From the NCBI GenBank assembly GCA_026418615.1, contig JAOAAY010000012.1, forward strand, positions 45,662 through 97,173: a stretch of 51,512 nt of DNA, written 5' to 3'. Position numbers and translations under genes: made by a program. The notes below the pieces were generated by a model. That model was not told the origin of the DNA. It worked only from the letters and a program-made list of their open reading frames with translations, and did not search any database. Below, in pieces: positions 9,010-17,801 of the stretch (positions are counted from its first letter, which is position 1; the number at the start of each line of letters is the position of its first letter). The stretch comes from Candidatus Sumerlaeaceae bacterium (GTDB taxonomy: Bacteria > Sumerlaeota > Sumerlaeia > Sumerlaeales > Sumerlaeaceae).

Positions 9010-11124
9010 TTACCGGCCGCTGCGGCCAGCCACGATGTCCTGACCGGTGATCTGCTCGGCAATGGCCGCCGGCACGCGTTCGTAATGGGAGAACTGCATG
9101 GTATAGGTCGCGCGGCCCTGTGTCTGGCTGCGCAGCGTCGTAGCATAGCCAAACATTTCACTGAGCGGAACATTGGCGCGCACGACCTGAGCATTGCCGC
9201 GCCGGCCCGACTCCTCGATTTTTCCGCGGCGGGAACTCAGATTGCCGAGCACATCGCCAAAGTACTCCTCCGGGGTGACGACCTCCACGGCCATGATCGG
9301 TTCCAGCAACTGAGGATCACACTTGCGCGCACCCTCCTTGAAACCGATGGAGCCCGCGAATTCGAATGCCATCTCGCTGGAGTCCACCGGGTGAAAGGAG
9401 CCGTCAATCAGCGTTACGCGGACATCCACCACGGGAAAACCGGCCAGCACGCCGGTCTTCATGGCGCCCACGACGCCTTTCTCGACGGCCGGGATATACT
9501 CTTTCGGAATGACGCCTCCGACGATCTCATTGACGAACTCGAACCCGAAGCCGGCTGGCATCGGCTCGATTTTCAGGACGACATGGCCGTACTGGCCTTT
9601 GCCACCGGACTGACGGACATACTTGCCCTCGACTTTGTCTATGCCGCGGGCCAGCGTTTCGCGGTAGGCCCCCTGCGGCTGGCCGACATTGGCCTCGGCA
9701 CGATACTCGCGTTTCATGCGGTCCACGATGATCTCAAGGTGCAACTCGCCCATGCCGCTGATGATCGTCTGATTTGTCTCCTCGTCGGTGCGGACGCGGA
9801 AAGTGGGATCCTCCTCCGCCAAGCGTGCCAACGCGGTACTCATGCGTTCCTGATCGGCTTTGGTTTTCGGCTCGACGGCGATGTGGATCACGGGCTCCGG
9901 GAACTGCATGGGCTCGAGAATGATCGGGTGATCCGGGTCGCACAGCGTGTTTCCCGTGGTGGTGTGTTTGAGCCCGACAGCAGCGGCAATATCGCCCGTG
10001 CGCACTTCGTCAAGAGGTTCGCGGTCGTTGGCATGCATCAGCAGAATGCGCCCGACGCGCTCCGTTTCGTCCTTCGACGCATTGAGTACATAGGAGCCGC
10101 TCTTGAGCACGCCGCTGTACACGCGGAAATAGGTCAACTTCCCGACATGCGGATCGCTCATGATCTTGAACGCGAGGGCCGTGAACGGCATGTTGTCATC
10201 AGCCTTGCGTTCCTCGATCTCGTTCGTCTCCGGGTTTTCACCTGTGATGGGAGGGACATCAATGGGCGACGGCAGGTAATCAATCACCGCGTCAAGGAGC
10301 GGCTGAACGCCCTTGTTCTTGAACGATGACCCGCACAAAACCGGTGTGATGCGGGCATGGAGCACGCTCTCGCGGATGAGGCGGGTCAACTCCTCCGGCT
10401 CAAAATCATGCGTCTCCGATTCGAGGTACTTCGCCATGAAGTCCTCGTCGTACTCGGCGATGGATTCGAGCATCTTCTGATGCCACTCGCGAGACATGGC
10501 CTCGAGGTCCGCCGGTATGTCCATCAGATCATAGTGCGCCCCTTTAGTCTCGTCCGTGCCTTCGGGCCAGACGAGTGCCTTCATGCGCACCAAGTCCACG
10601 ACACCGCGGAAAGTATCCTCGACCCCGATAGGGATTTGCAGCGGCACGGGATGGCAGCCCAAGCGCTCCTTCATCATCTGAACGCAGGCGAAAAAGTCGG
10701 CGCCGATGCGATCCATCTTGTTCACGAAAGCCAGACGGGGCACCCGGTAACGGTCCGCCTGACGCCATACCGTCTCGCTTTGGGGTTCGACGCCGCCCAC
10801 GGAGCAGAACAGCGCGATGGCTCCGTCAAGCACGCGGATCGAGCGCTCCACCTCCACCGTGAAGTCCACATGCCCGGGGGTGTCAATAATATTGATGATA
10901 TGATCCTTCCACGAGCACTGGGTCGCGGCGCTGGTAATGGTGATGCCGCGCTCGCGCTCTTGCTCCATCCAGTCCATTTCGGCAGCGCCCTCGTGGACTT
11001 CGCCGATCTTGTAGGTGCGCCCGGTGTAATATAAGATGCGTTCGGTCGTCGTCGTCTTGCCGGCGTCAATGTGCGCCATGATCCCAATGTTGCGGACCCG
11101 CTTGAGCGGAGTCTTGCGTGCCAC
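9010..11124 (-). CDS. fusA: Translation elongation factor G
   Basis: A 704-residue translational GTPase that drives ribosomal translocation and, with RRF, recycling. G1 is AHIDAGKT (17-24), switch I/G2 is [10 protein letters not shown] (59-68), G3 is DTPGH (81-85) and G4 is NKMD. Domains II-V follow at normal spacing and the C-terminus is complete. The frame is open to an ATG at 11157 and another start at 11181, but GTG 11124 gives the canonical N-terminus [15 protein letters not shown] and has an AAGGA 9 nt upstream, so I chose it. Usually fusA sits between rpsG and tuf in the str operon; here it stands alone, with the sulfotransferase operon 145 nt upstream on the same strand and the reductase gene convergent. 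It could be the sole EF-G or a second paralogue. Confidence 0.93.
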   Translation of the reverse strand: MARKTPLKRVRNIGIMAHIDAGKTTTTERILYYTGRTYKIGEVHEGAAEMDWMEQERERGITITSAATQCSWKDHIINIIDTPGHVDFTVEVERSIRVLDGAIALFCSVGGVEPQSETVWRQADRYRVPRLAFVNKMDRIGADFFACVQMMKERLGCHPVPLQIPIGVEDTFRGVVDLVRMKALVWPEGTDETKGAHYDLMDIPADLEAMSREWHQKMLESIAEYDEDFMAKYLESETHDFEPEELTRLIRESVLHARITPVLCGSSFKNKGVQPLLDAVIDYLPSPIDVPPITGENPETNEIEERKADDNMPFTALAFKIMSDPHVGKLTYFRVYSGVLKSGSYVLNASKDETERVGRILLMHANDREPLDEVRTGDIAAAVGLKHTTTGNTLCDPDHPIILEPMQFPEPVIHIAVEPKTKADQERMSTALARLAEEDPTFRVRTDEETNQTIISGMGELHLEIIVDRMKREYRAEANVGQPQGAYRETLARGIDKVEGKYVRQSGGKGQYGHVVLKIEPMPAGFGFEFVNEIVGGVIPKEYIPAVEKGVVGAMKTGVLAGFPVVDVRVTLIDGSFHPVDSSEMAFEFAGSIGFKEGARKCDPQLLEPIMAVEVVTPEEYFGDVLGNLSSRRGKIEESGRRGNAQVVRANVPLSEMFGYATTLRSQTQGRATYTMQFSHYERVPAAIAEQITGQDIVAGRSGR

Positions 11125-11269
11125 CTCTTCGTTTCCTTCCTCGTGGTGTTTAGTCATGACCGAAGCGCCCTCTCCGGGCACATAAGCCGAACGCGCCTAC
11201 AGGGTGCAATTGCCTTTATTTTGTCCCGCCGTGTTTGCGGGGCGGGCAACGCGGAATGTCATCTGGCTG

Positions 11270-12421
11270 TCACGAGACGGCGGATGATTCCAACGGGTCG
11301 GCATCGTCGTAACCGTAGGCGCGGCGGATGGCTGCCGTTTCCTCAAGGATCGCCAGAACTTGGTCGGCCGTGAAGTCGTGCCGGTAATAAGAAGGCTTGG
11401 CGATTCGCGCCGCTGCCTCCGCAAGCCCTCCCGGTGGTTCGGTTAGGCCGCAATGTTCAATTAATCGCCGTATGGTGGCTGCCGGTTGGAGGCACAGATC
11501 CTCGAAGCGCACAACCAGAGTCGCCTGGCGAAGTGTTGGACTGTCTGCGAGCAAGCGGTCGGCAAATCCGTAGAGTGCCGCCCAGTATCGCCCCAGTCCC
11601 CGCGCCTCGTCGCCTTGCTCCCACAAGACTCTGATGCTGCGCGTGAGGGCCATGTCCCCGGCATTGACGGGTGTCCGGTTGCCGCCGAACTCATAATGTC
11701 CTACGCGGCGCATGTGGCGCAACACATCCGGCACAACGCTCTCGACCGCCGAGAACAAGCGGTGTTGTTTGAGAAGCGATGCGGCGTGGCTGATGGGATG
11801 GCGCACCGGCACTATGAACCGAGCGTCCGGAAATATCTTGTGCAGATAGGCCAGGCGGGTTAAGTTATAATTCCCTTTGGCAACATATCGCGATCCGCCT
11901 CTGATGAGGAGAATCTTGCGCACATGGTCGCGCAGGAAGCGCTCGAATGCGGGATGGGAGACCGATTCGTCGAGCACATTGGAACGCTCAGGGTCGTGAA
12001 GGTGCGGGAAGAAGTTCATCCAAAGAATTTCTTCCATGGCCTCCGGACTTTCGGATGTGACCAGCATGCCGTCGAGATGCGCCCGCTCAACCGGAGGGGT
12101 GGCACGGCGCGGAACGAGGTCCAGGTAGGTGTTCCACGCGATCGGGAAGTGCAGGAAGGGAAAGTCACGGTAGCGGTGCGTGGCCACCCCGGGGCAGCGC
12201 GCGAGGGTTTCGAGCAGGATCGTGCTTCCGGACCGCGCAATTCCGGCAATGAAAACCGGGCGGTCGAGAGGGGTGCGTTCCAAACGGTCGCGTACCACGG
12301 CTGACTCCAGACTGCCAATGGCACGGCACAAGCGACCGCACCGCTCCATGACAGCCCCAAAGAACCGCTGTTCCCACGGCACCCGGAATCGGGCGGGATC
12401 AATTGTTCGGGGGCGCGACAC
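11270..12421 (-). CDS. PAPS-dependent sulfotransferase family protein
   Basis: A 383-residue cytosolic-type sulfotransferase. The 5'-phosphosulfate-binding loop is GIARSGSTILLE (60-71) and the 3'-phosphate-binding region is FPDARFIVPVRHPISHAAS (197-215) with R207 and S211. This family moves sulfate from PAPS to hydroxyl or amino groups of lipids, glycans or small molecules. It is the last gene of a compact four-gene minus-strand operon: its GTG start lies 4 nt after the stop of the membrane protein upstream, so translation is probably coupled. The operon also carries an arylsulfotransferase-like propeller, which suggests a sulfated envelope or exported product. The acceptor is unknown. Confidence 0.8.
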   Translation of the reverse strand: MSRPRTIDPARFRVPWEQRFFGAVMERCGRLCRAIGSLESAVVRDRLERTPLDRPVFIAGIARSGSTILLETLARCPGVATHRYRDFPFLHFPIAWNTYLDLVPRRATPPVERAHLDGMLVTSESPEAMEEILWMNFFPHLHDPERSNVLDESVSHPAFERFLRDHVRKILLIRGGSRYVAKGNYNLTRLAYLHKIFPDARFIVPVRHPISHAASLLKQHRLFSAVESVVPDVLRHMRRVGHYEFGGNRTPVNAGDMALTRSIRVLWEQGDEARGLGRYWAALYGFADRLLADSPTLRQATLVVRFEDLCLQPAATIRRLIEHCGLTEPPGGLAEAAARIAKPSYYRHDFTADQVLAILEETAAIRRAYGYDDADPLESSAVS

Positions 12422-12425
12422 GGCT

Positions 12426-13184
12426 CTACACGATGTTAAGGACTTTCTTGACCCACAGAGGGGTCAGGGTTGCTGCCAACAGGAACGGCAACGGCCAGCC
12501 GCGCATCCATGAGGGTCCGACGCTGAGCAACTCGCGCGGCGGCAGCCTGAACTCGATTCGTTCCACTGCCGCCTGCGGCGGCAGCGCGCGCTCCGGGCTA
12601 CCGAGCACTCTGGCGCTGGTCGTGCGGCGCGACCACGCGAAAGTGCCGTCTTGGGGGGGAATGGTTAGCAGTACCAATCCCGCAGCATCCACCAACGCCA
12701 ACGGTTCGCCGCTGGGGGAGAGCCTCACCTGATGAACACCACGGTCATTCGCGTGAATATGGTCCTTGGGTCCGATGGCTGCGCCGGCCGGCGTGACGGC
12801 GAACTCCACCGTTGTGCCCGCGGGTGGCCATTGCCGGTCATAAGCGCGCCAAGTCCACAAGAGCAACGCCACCACGGGCACCGCTGCCACCATCACGCCC
12901 GGCAGGGTGCGGGCCAGACGGCCGAGATTGAGGAACAGCGATTTCCTTGACAATGCAAGCACTTCCCGAAACTCGCCGTCCGAGGCCGCCACGAGCCGGC
13001 GATTCAGGCGTGCACCAAGGCGTCTCATGGCAGCCAATCTTGTTTGGGGCGATACACGCGCATAGACCAGCATGGAGAGCGCTGAGACAGCGGCGCTCAG
13101 CAGAAACACCCGCATAAATGCTGGCAGGAAAACGGCCAAGGCGCGATCGGCAAGGCCAAACAAGGGGAAAACAAACTCCAGCAC
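12426..13184 (-). CDS. Three-helix membrane protein, possibly EMC3/TMCO1-like (YidC superfamily)
   Basis: A 252-residue membrane protein with hydrophobic helices near 22-42, 94-113 and 230-249. A positively charged, helix-forming segment (46-92, including MRRLGARLNRRL) follows the first helix and would be cytoplasmic. This 'helix, basic coiled-coil, two helices' plan recalls the EMC3/TMCO1/DUF106 branch of the YidC/Oxa1 insertase superfamily, but a beta-rich insert of about 115 residues (115-228) between helices two and three is unusual. I offer the family only as resemblance of layout. The gene lies 10 nt after a small membrane-protein gene and 4 nt before the sulfotransferase gene, so it belongs to that operon and may help place or scaffold its membrane partners. 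Confidence 0.5.
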   Translation of the reverse strand: MLEFVFPLFGLADRALAVFLPAFMRVFLLSAAVSALSMLVYARVSPQTRLAAMRRLGARLNRRLVAASDGEFREVLALSRKSLFLNLGRLARTLPGVMVAAVPVVALLLWTWRAYDRQWPPAGTTVEFAVTPAGAAIGPKDHIHANDRGVHQVRLSPSGEPLALVDAAGLVLLTIPPQDGTFAWSRRTTSARVLGSPERALPPQAAVERIEFRLPPRELLSVGPSWMRGWPLPFLLAATLTPLWVKKVLNIV

Positions 13185-13194
13185 GGCAGGCCGC

Positions 13195-13443
13195 TCAAGA
13201 GTCCTGCGATTCGGGCGATTGCTGCTTCAGATCCTCCGGCGGCTTGGCGGCCGGCTCCGGCTTTGGCTGCTGCGGCTCCGGCGGTTTGAGCACGCCCATT
13301 TTGCGCAGTAGCAATCGAACCGGCCACAACAGTAAAATGCCCAAAGCCAGCAGCGCACTGACAAGCAGGCCCAGCAGAGCGCCCAGTGCCCCCATGCCTG
13401 CGCCGGGGCCTACATACCCGAGAAGTGAAAATAGCCCAGCCAT
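13195..13443 (-). CDS. Small membrane protein with YVGPGAG motif and Pro/Gln-rich tail
   Basis: An 82-residue protein: an N-terminal YVGPGAG motif (10-16), one long or two short hydrophobic helices (17-46), a basic stop (RLLLRK) and a hydrophilic Pro/Glu/Gln-rich cytoplasmic tail (53-82). I have seen short 'VGPGAG' membrane proteins beside alkaline-phosphatase- or sulfotransferase-type genes in other bacteria, but know of no defined function. Operon position, 57 nt after the arylsulfotransferase-like gene and 10 nt before the three-helix protein, plus strict hydrophobic-then-polar composition, supports a real gene. Confidence 0.65.
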   Translation of the reverse strand: MAGLFSLLGYVGPGAGMGALGALLGLLVSALLALGILLLWPVRLLLRKMGVLKPPEPQQPKPEPAAKPPEDLKQQSPESQDS

Positions 13444-13500
13444 GATACCTGCTATCTGGTTGCCGGCCGCTCAACCGTCAAGCGCCGCGGTGCGGAAGTA

Positions 13501-14862
13501 TCATTTCGTTTCGGCAACAAAGGGAAGTTGTTCAGCCGAGTAGCGTGTCCCCGCACAAATAACCGGAATCGCCTTGGGCAGTCCAATCGCCTCTCCGCGG
13601 TGAGGCGTGCGCCACTCCCACACAATTTCGCCGCTGCGAGTGACTTCGATCATCCTTCCTGCATCGCTCTCGGTGATGAGGACATTGCCGTTAGGCAGCA
13701 CCTGCTGGCCGCTACGCACCCGGCTGTAAAAGACTTGTCCGGGAGACCCTTGGTAACACCAAACGGTGCGGCCAGTCCCGGGTTCAAACTCGATCACGCG
13801 GGAAAACCCATCGGCAGATTTGCGGCCGCCATTGTCAAATATGATGATGTTCCCATTGGGCAGCGGCGTCGCGTGGTGCGGCGCCTCGCACGGCACGCGA
13901 CGGGCCCAGACAATCTCGCCGGATGACGGGCGAAGGACGCACACGGTATCCGTCTCACGGAGGGTGATCATCAAATCCCCCTCTTCGACGGGCGGGTTGG
14001 CCGACGCGAATCCGGCTGGCACGAATTTCACCGTGTTTGCGTGCAGGTAGTCGCGGTCCTCCTTCGGATTGGCGAGGTGCAACAGGACCTCCCAAGGGCT
14101 GGCAGCAAGAGCCTCGTACAGCGACCAAGTGCCCAACCGCTTCCCGTCCGGCGAGAGAATCACCACGAAATCCTCCACCAGGGGCGTCTGAAGGAAGGAG
14201 AGATTCCCGAGCGGCTTGTCGCGCAGGGCATGGGTCAACGCCGCGATTCGGCCGTCCGGTGCCACATCCACCTCGTGGTGGACGCGGTCGTCAAAAGTCC
14301 AGAGGACACGCGAGTTGCGGTCAAGTTTCGCGAGCCCGCTTCCCCACGGGGTTACTCCCAGCCCTTCGAACACGGCAAGGATGTCGCCATTTGGATACAG
14401 GTAAGCGTGACGCCACATCAGGAACTCGGGGTCCACCCGAGGTGTCGGGGCCAGATGGCGTCCGTCTGGCCAGATCTCAGCGAAAGACTTCTGCCACTCA
14501 TGGACGACGCGCCCGTCCGGATCCAGTAGGCGCGCTCCCTGATCGTGAGCGGATGTGTAAAGCGTGTATCCGGCAAACGACAAAGTGGGATTGTTGCGCA
14601 GGACTCCTGTGTCCCGGGTGCGTTCGCGTTGCCACAAACCGAGTTTCACGAGTTGCCGCTGCTTGCTTCCCGCGCGGGCGACCACCTTGTCGAAAAGATA
14701 TTCGTCCCACGCGCGCAAAGCCGTCACGGCTTGATCCAGCCAAGGTCCGGGCTGCACCTCATAGCGGACCAGCATGACGCCGGTCACCATGCCAAGAAAG
14801 AAAAGCGCAGAGACAAATAACGCGGCGTAAACAATGATGGCACTGCGTCGCAGGCGGCTCAT
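13501..14862 (-). CDS. Membrane-anchored arylsulfotransferase (ASST)-like beta-propeller protein
   Basis: A 453-residue protein with one N-terminal membrane anchor (9-31) and a large extracytoplasmic domain made of repeated propeller blades with PDG/PNGN turns (115-118, 157-160, 202-204, 335-338, 390-393). Histidines sit where ASST enzymes use them: WRHAYLYPNG (H152), HHEVDVAPDG (H195/H196), DYLHANTVKF (H274) and HHATPLPNGN (H329/H330). Known ASSTs are periplasmic, PAPS-independent enzymes that shuttle sulfate between phenolic compounds through a sulfo-histidine; activity here is inferred. It is first in the operon with two small membrane proteins and a PAPS-type sulfotransferase. An alternative is a structural PQQ-like propeller without catalysis. 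Confidence 0.7.
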   Translation of the reverse strand: MSRLRRSAIIVYAALFVSALFFLGMVTGVMLVRYEVQPGPWLDQAVTALRAWDEYLFDKVVARAGSKQRQLVKLGLWQRERTRDTGVLRNNPTLSFAGYTLYTSAHDQGARLLDPDGRVVHEWQKSFAEIWPDGRHLAPTPRVDPEFLMWRHAYLYPNGDILAVFEGLGVTPWGSGLAKLDRNSRVLWTFDDRVHHEVDVAPDGRIAALTHALRDKPLGNLSFLQTPLVEDFVVILSPDGKRLGTWSLYEALAASPWEVLLHLANPKEDRDYLHANTVKFVPAGFASANPPVEEGDLMITLRETDTVCVLRPSSGEIVWARRVPCEAPHHATPLPNGNIIIFDNGGRKSADGFSRVIEFEPGTGRTVWCYQGSPGQVFYSRVRSGQQVLPNGNVLITESDAGRMIEVTRSGEIVWEWRTPHRGEAIGLPKAIPVICAGTRYSAEQLPFVAETK

Positions 14863-14929
14863 GGGCCCGCTTTGGTTTCATGCCGCGAGCGGCTTTGTCC
14901 AGTTCGGAAGTTAGTGCCAGCCGGTAGAA

Positions 14930-14967
14930 AGCAGTGCGGCCCCGCCGGGGGAAGCGGGGCCGCTGCT
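14930..14967 (-). terminator. Probable intrinsic terminator of the lipoprotein gene
   Basis: A strong GC stem (AGCAGCGGCCCCGC read on the minus strand, pairing across a 9-nt loop, with a 2-nt bulge) followed on the minus strand by TTTCT. It lies about 30 nt downstream of the lipoprotein stop and ahead of the ASST gene on the same strand. Confidence 0.55.
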
Positions 14968-14998
14968 GGGGGGAGGGAGGGGGTATCAGAAACCTGTT

Positions 14999-15328
14999 TT
15001 ATTTCTCGATCGGGCGTCCTTCGCCATAGTAGCGCTTAGGCGGCGCCGCAGGAGGAGCATAGGTCGTCGGCGGAGGGGGCGGAGCGGGAGCCGCGTGATA
15101 TGCCGGGCCGCCCACGGCATCGCCGATGAGAGCGCCAGCCGCGGCGCCCACCGCCGCTCCGATCGCTGCGCCTTCGCCGGCTGTGATTCCGCCGGCAGGT
15201 CCTCCGATAGCCGCTCCCACCGCGCCGCCTGCGAGCGCGCCGACGCCGGCGCCTTGCTGAACGGGTGTCATGCTGGCGCAACCAGCGAGTGCTAATGCCG
15301 CGATAACTGCGATCAGGTGCTTCGTCAT
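14999..15328 (-). CDS. Glycine-zipper outer-membrane lipoprotein
   Basis: A 109-residue lipoprotein. The lipobox ALAG-C17 follows a short signal peptide; residues 28-72 form a glycine-zipper (GxxxG repeats such as GALAGGAVGAAIGG), as in the SlyB/YMGG family of membrane-embedded lipoproteins; the tail is a flexible proline-rich stretch (78-97). Such proteins sit in or under the outer membrane and often respond to envelope stress. Two ATGs are in frame, 15334 and 15328; AGGAGG is 8 nt from the second and only 2 nt from the first, so I chose 15328. A longer frame reaching 15457 runs past this ribosome-binding site and through the promoter, and is unlikely. Confidence 0.75.
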   Translation of the reverse strand: MTKHLIAVIAALALAGCASMTPVQQGAGVGALAGGAVGAAIGGPAGGITAGEGAAIGAAVGAAAGALIGDAVGGPAYHAAPAPPPPPTTYAPPAAPPKRYYGEGRPIEK

Positions 15329-15416
15329 GTCCATAACCTCCTGCGCCGTCATGGCGGATGGGATCGACCTCATCGTTTCGACCCGTGCGGGTCGTCTGCG
15401 ATGTTTTCCGTGCCCG

Positions 15417-15446
15417 ACTGTACAGCAGGATCTGGGCCACTGCCAA
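15417..15446 (-). promoter_or_regulatory. Putative sigma-70 promoter for the lipoprotein gene
   Basis: On the minus strand TTGGCA (-35) and TACAGT (-10) are separated by 18 nt, about 90 nt upstream of the lipoprotein start. The expected leader contains a short perfect inverted repeat (CGACCCG/CGGGTCG, 15379-15394) that could form a hairpin. Prediction by eye only. Confidence 0.35.
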
Positions 15447-15521
15447 AGTAGCGGCAAACCGCCATTTTTCGGGCGTTTGCGCTGCCTAGGCGGACGAAGC
15501 CCTGACCATTGGCCGGTTGGG

Positions 15522-15538
15522 TGTCAGAATTCCTGACA
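15522..15538. repeat. Short inverted repeat upstream of the epsilon-subunit gene
   Basis: TGTCAG and CTGACA flank a 5-nt spacer, 37 nt before the epsilon-subunit start and close to where its promoter should lie. It has the size of a regulator half-site pair, but no regulator is suggested by the neighbourhood. Confidence 0.3.
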
Positions 15539-15574
15539 GAACCGCTGCCAAGGAGCCGCATTGCGAGGAGACAG

Positions 15575-15853
15575 ATGGCCAAGCGTTTTACCCTTCAGGT
15601 GTTCACGCAGGAAAGACTCGTGCTGAGCGAACAAATCACCTCTCTCATCGTGCCCGGTGAACAAGGTTACCTTGGCGTCCTCGCCGATCACGCGCCCCTC
15701 ATCTCCACACTCGGCGAGGGCACCGTCACCATTAAGAACGAGGGAGAGGAACGCCAAGCCCGCATATCGGGCGGCTTCCTCGAGGTCGTGAACAACACGG
15801 CCACCATCCTCGCCGACTCCTACACGGAGGTCAGCCCGTCGGGAAAAAGGTAG
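15575..15853 (+). CDS. atpC: F-type ATP synthase epsilon subunit, short form, solitary
   Basis: A 92-residue protein matching only the N-terminal beta-sandwich domain of the F1 epsilon subunit: VPGEQGYLGVLADHAP (27-42), STLGEG (44-49) and RISGGFLEVVNN (63-74). This domain contacts gamma and the c-ring. The C-terminal helical hairpin of the usual 130-140-residue subunit, which inhibits ATP hydrolysis, is absent; short forms of this size occur naturally in some bacteria. ATG 15575 has GAGGAG 6 nt upstream; the frame is open back to 15509 but without family similarity. No other ATP synthase gene is nearby, so it is detached from atpD, with a lipoprotein gene divergent and recQ convergent. Confidence 0.85.
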   Translation: MAKRFTLQVFTQERLVLSEQITSLIVPGEQGYLGVLADHAPLISTLGEGTVTIKNEGEERQARISGGFLEVVNNTATILADSYTEVSPSGKR

Positions 15854-15908
15854 CGCTCAAGAGGCGCGACCTAAAGGCTCGCCACGCGCGGCGCGGGCGA
15901 GATCCACA

Positions 15909-17801
15909 TTATTCAGCGTCTTGTGCCAGACCAGCCTGCTGACAGTACTGGGCTATGATTGTTAGCAATTCGCTGCCAAAGTTGCGAACTTTTCTGTCGC
16001 CAATGCCGTGGACAACCTTCAATGCCTGCGGCGTGGAGGGGCGAACAATGGCTAGCGCGCGCAAGGCGGTGTCGTGGAAAATGACATAAGGCGCCACGCG
16101 GAGCCGGGCGGCGGTTGTCTTGCGCCACGCGCGGAGTTCCTCGAATAGGCCCTGTTCGGCTGCGCTGAGGCCGGCATCGGCGCGCGCTCGGCGTGCGGCC
16201 TTTTCCTCGGCGCGTCGCTTGCGTGAGGCGGCTGGAGCACTTGGTTTTTCGGGGCGGCTCAGGTGAGGCTGTCGCTGGCCGCGCAGAACTTCCCATCCGG
16301 CAGCGGTGCAGCGCAGCACGGGGTACTGGCCAGGCGACTGGTCAAGTAAACCTTGTGCAAGTAATTCACTGATCCAACGGCGGATATTGCGCGCCGACTC
16401 GTCCTTCAGCAGTCCGAAGGTGCTGAGGCCACAGTCGGCCGGATCAACGCGTTCCGTCTGGCCGCGGACAATCGCCGCGGTGTAGCGCGCGCCCCGGCGC
16501 TCTTTCAGGCGCAGCACGCAGGAGATCAGTATCTGGGCGATGCGCAGAGCGTCGGGGTGGGGCTCGCCGTCCGTCGGCCCGCTGCCACCGCACACATCGC
16601 AATTGCCACATTCGGTGTCGTGCCACACCTGACCAAAGTACTCGACCAGAGAGCGATGGCGGCAGCGCAGGCGTGAGGCAAAGTTGTTCATCTCGCGCAC
16701 CTTCGCGAGTTGGGCCTCGCGCACCTCGTCGTCCAAAGTCTCATCGCTCTCGAGGATCTGGCGCCATTTCACGACATCGGCAGGGGAGTACAGCAGGACG
16801 CACTCAGCGGGCAGGCCGTCGCGGCCCGCCCTGCCGGTCTCCTGCTGGTAGTGCTCAATGGATTTGGGCATCTCGGCGTGGACGACGAAGCGCACATTGG
16901 AGCGGTCAATGCCCATGCCAAAGGCGACGGTGGCAACAACGGCGTCCACCTCCTCCGCAGTGAAGGCTTGCTGCGCGCGCTGCCGGTCAGCGGCATCCAT
17001 CCCGGCGTGATACGCGATGGCGCGAAACCCCCGTTTGGTGAGGGATTCGGCCAGTTGTTCGGCGCGCTTGCGAGTGATGCAATACACGATGCCGGAGCGG
17101 CCCTCGTAGGCGGACATGATGGCGGCCACCTGCGCCGGAATGTCGCGCTCGCGACGCTGGACGCGATAGTGAAGATTGGGGCGGTGAAAATTGCCGACCA
17201 GGATTTGCGGGTCGCGCAGGGCGAGTTGATTAGCAATATCCTCGCGGACGCGCGCCGTGGCGGTGGCGGTGTAGGCATGAATGGGCATGGTGGGGAATTG
17301 CTCGCGCAACCCGCCAAGGCGGCGGTATTCTGGGCGGAAATCGTGACCCCAATGGCTGATGCAATGGGCTTCGTCGATGGCGATGAAGCACGGCGGGGCT
17401 GCACGCAGCATGGCGAGGAAACTGCCGGTCAAAACACGCTCGGGCGCCGCGTATAGCAGGTTGAGCCGTCCCGAGCGCCACGCAAGGGCGATGCGGCTCG
17501 CTTCCTCGCGGTCAAGAGTGCTATTGATGAATGCAGCGGCAACCCCCTGCGCGTTCAATGCGGCGACTTGATCCTGCATGAGCGAAATGAGCGGCGAGAC
17601 CACCAAGCACGGCCCGAGAGCGACGGCCGGAGCCTGATAACAGAGCGACTTGCCGCCCCCAGTGGGGAGCACAACCACGGCGTCGCGGCCGTCGGCGAGG
17701 GCGAGCATTGCCTCGCGCTGCAAGGGGCGGAAATTCGAGAACCCCCAGTGACGGTGCATCGCCGCACGAATCAGGTTTTCGGCATGCATATTCGCAAGCA
17801 A
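15909..17801 (-). CDS. recQ: ATP-dependent DNA helicase RecQ
   Basis: A 630-residue RecQ with all three standard parts. The helicase core has Walker A LPTGGGKS (45-52), DEAH (143-146) followed by CISHWGHDFRPEYR (the RecQ aromatic-rich loop), and motif VI QETGRAGRDG. The RQC region carries the zinc cysteines (RCRH... then CGNCDVC, about 385-415). An HRDC domain is at the C-terminus (about 550-625, AEQGLFEELRAWR and VHGIGDRK). It unwinds forked and recombining DNA, usually with RecJ/SSB. The start could be the first Met or M5. It converges on the epsilon-subunit gene. Confidence 0.93.
   Translation of the reverse strand: MLANMHAENLIRAAMHRHWGFSNFRPLQREAMLALADGRDAVVVLPTGGGKSLCYQAPAVALGPCLVVSPLISLMQDQVAALNAQGVAAAFINSTLDREEASRIALAWRSGRLNLLYAAPERVLTGSFLAMLRAAPPCFIAIDEAHCISHWGHDFRPEYRRLGGLREQFPTMPIHAYTATATARVREDIANQLALRDPQILVGNFHRPNLHYRVQRRERDIPAQVAAIMSAYEGRSGIVYCITRKRAEQLAESLTKRGFRAIAYHAGMDAADRQRAQQAFTAEEVDAVVATVAFGMGIDRSNVRFVVHAEMPKSIEHYQQETGRAGRDGLPAECVLLYSPADVVKWRQILESDETLDDEVREAQLAKVREMNNFASRLRCRHRSLVEYFGQVWHDTECGNCDVCGGSGPTDGEPHPDALRIAQILISCVLRLKERRGARYTAAIVRGQTERVDPADCGLSTFGLLKDESARNIRRWISELLAQGLLDQSPGQYPVLRCTAAGWEVLRGQRQPHLSRPEKPSAPAASRKRRAEEKAARRARADAGLSAAEQGLFEELRAWRKTTAARLRVAPYVIFHDTALRALAIVRPSTPQALKVVHGIGDRKVRNFGSELLTIIAQYCQQAGLAQDAE

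Noticed and set aside
9085..11034. Two long plus-strand frames (414 and 225 codons) opposite fusA
   Set aside because: EF-G motifs are complete on the minus strand; the plus frames are histidine/aspartate-rich, as expected for codon-phase shadows.
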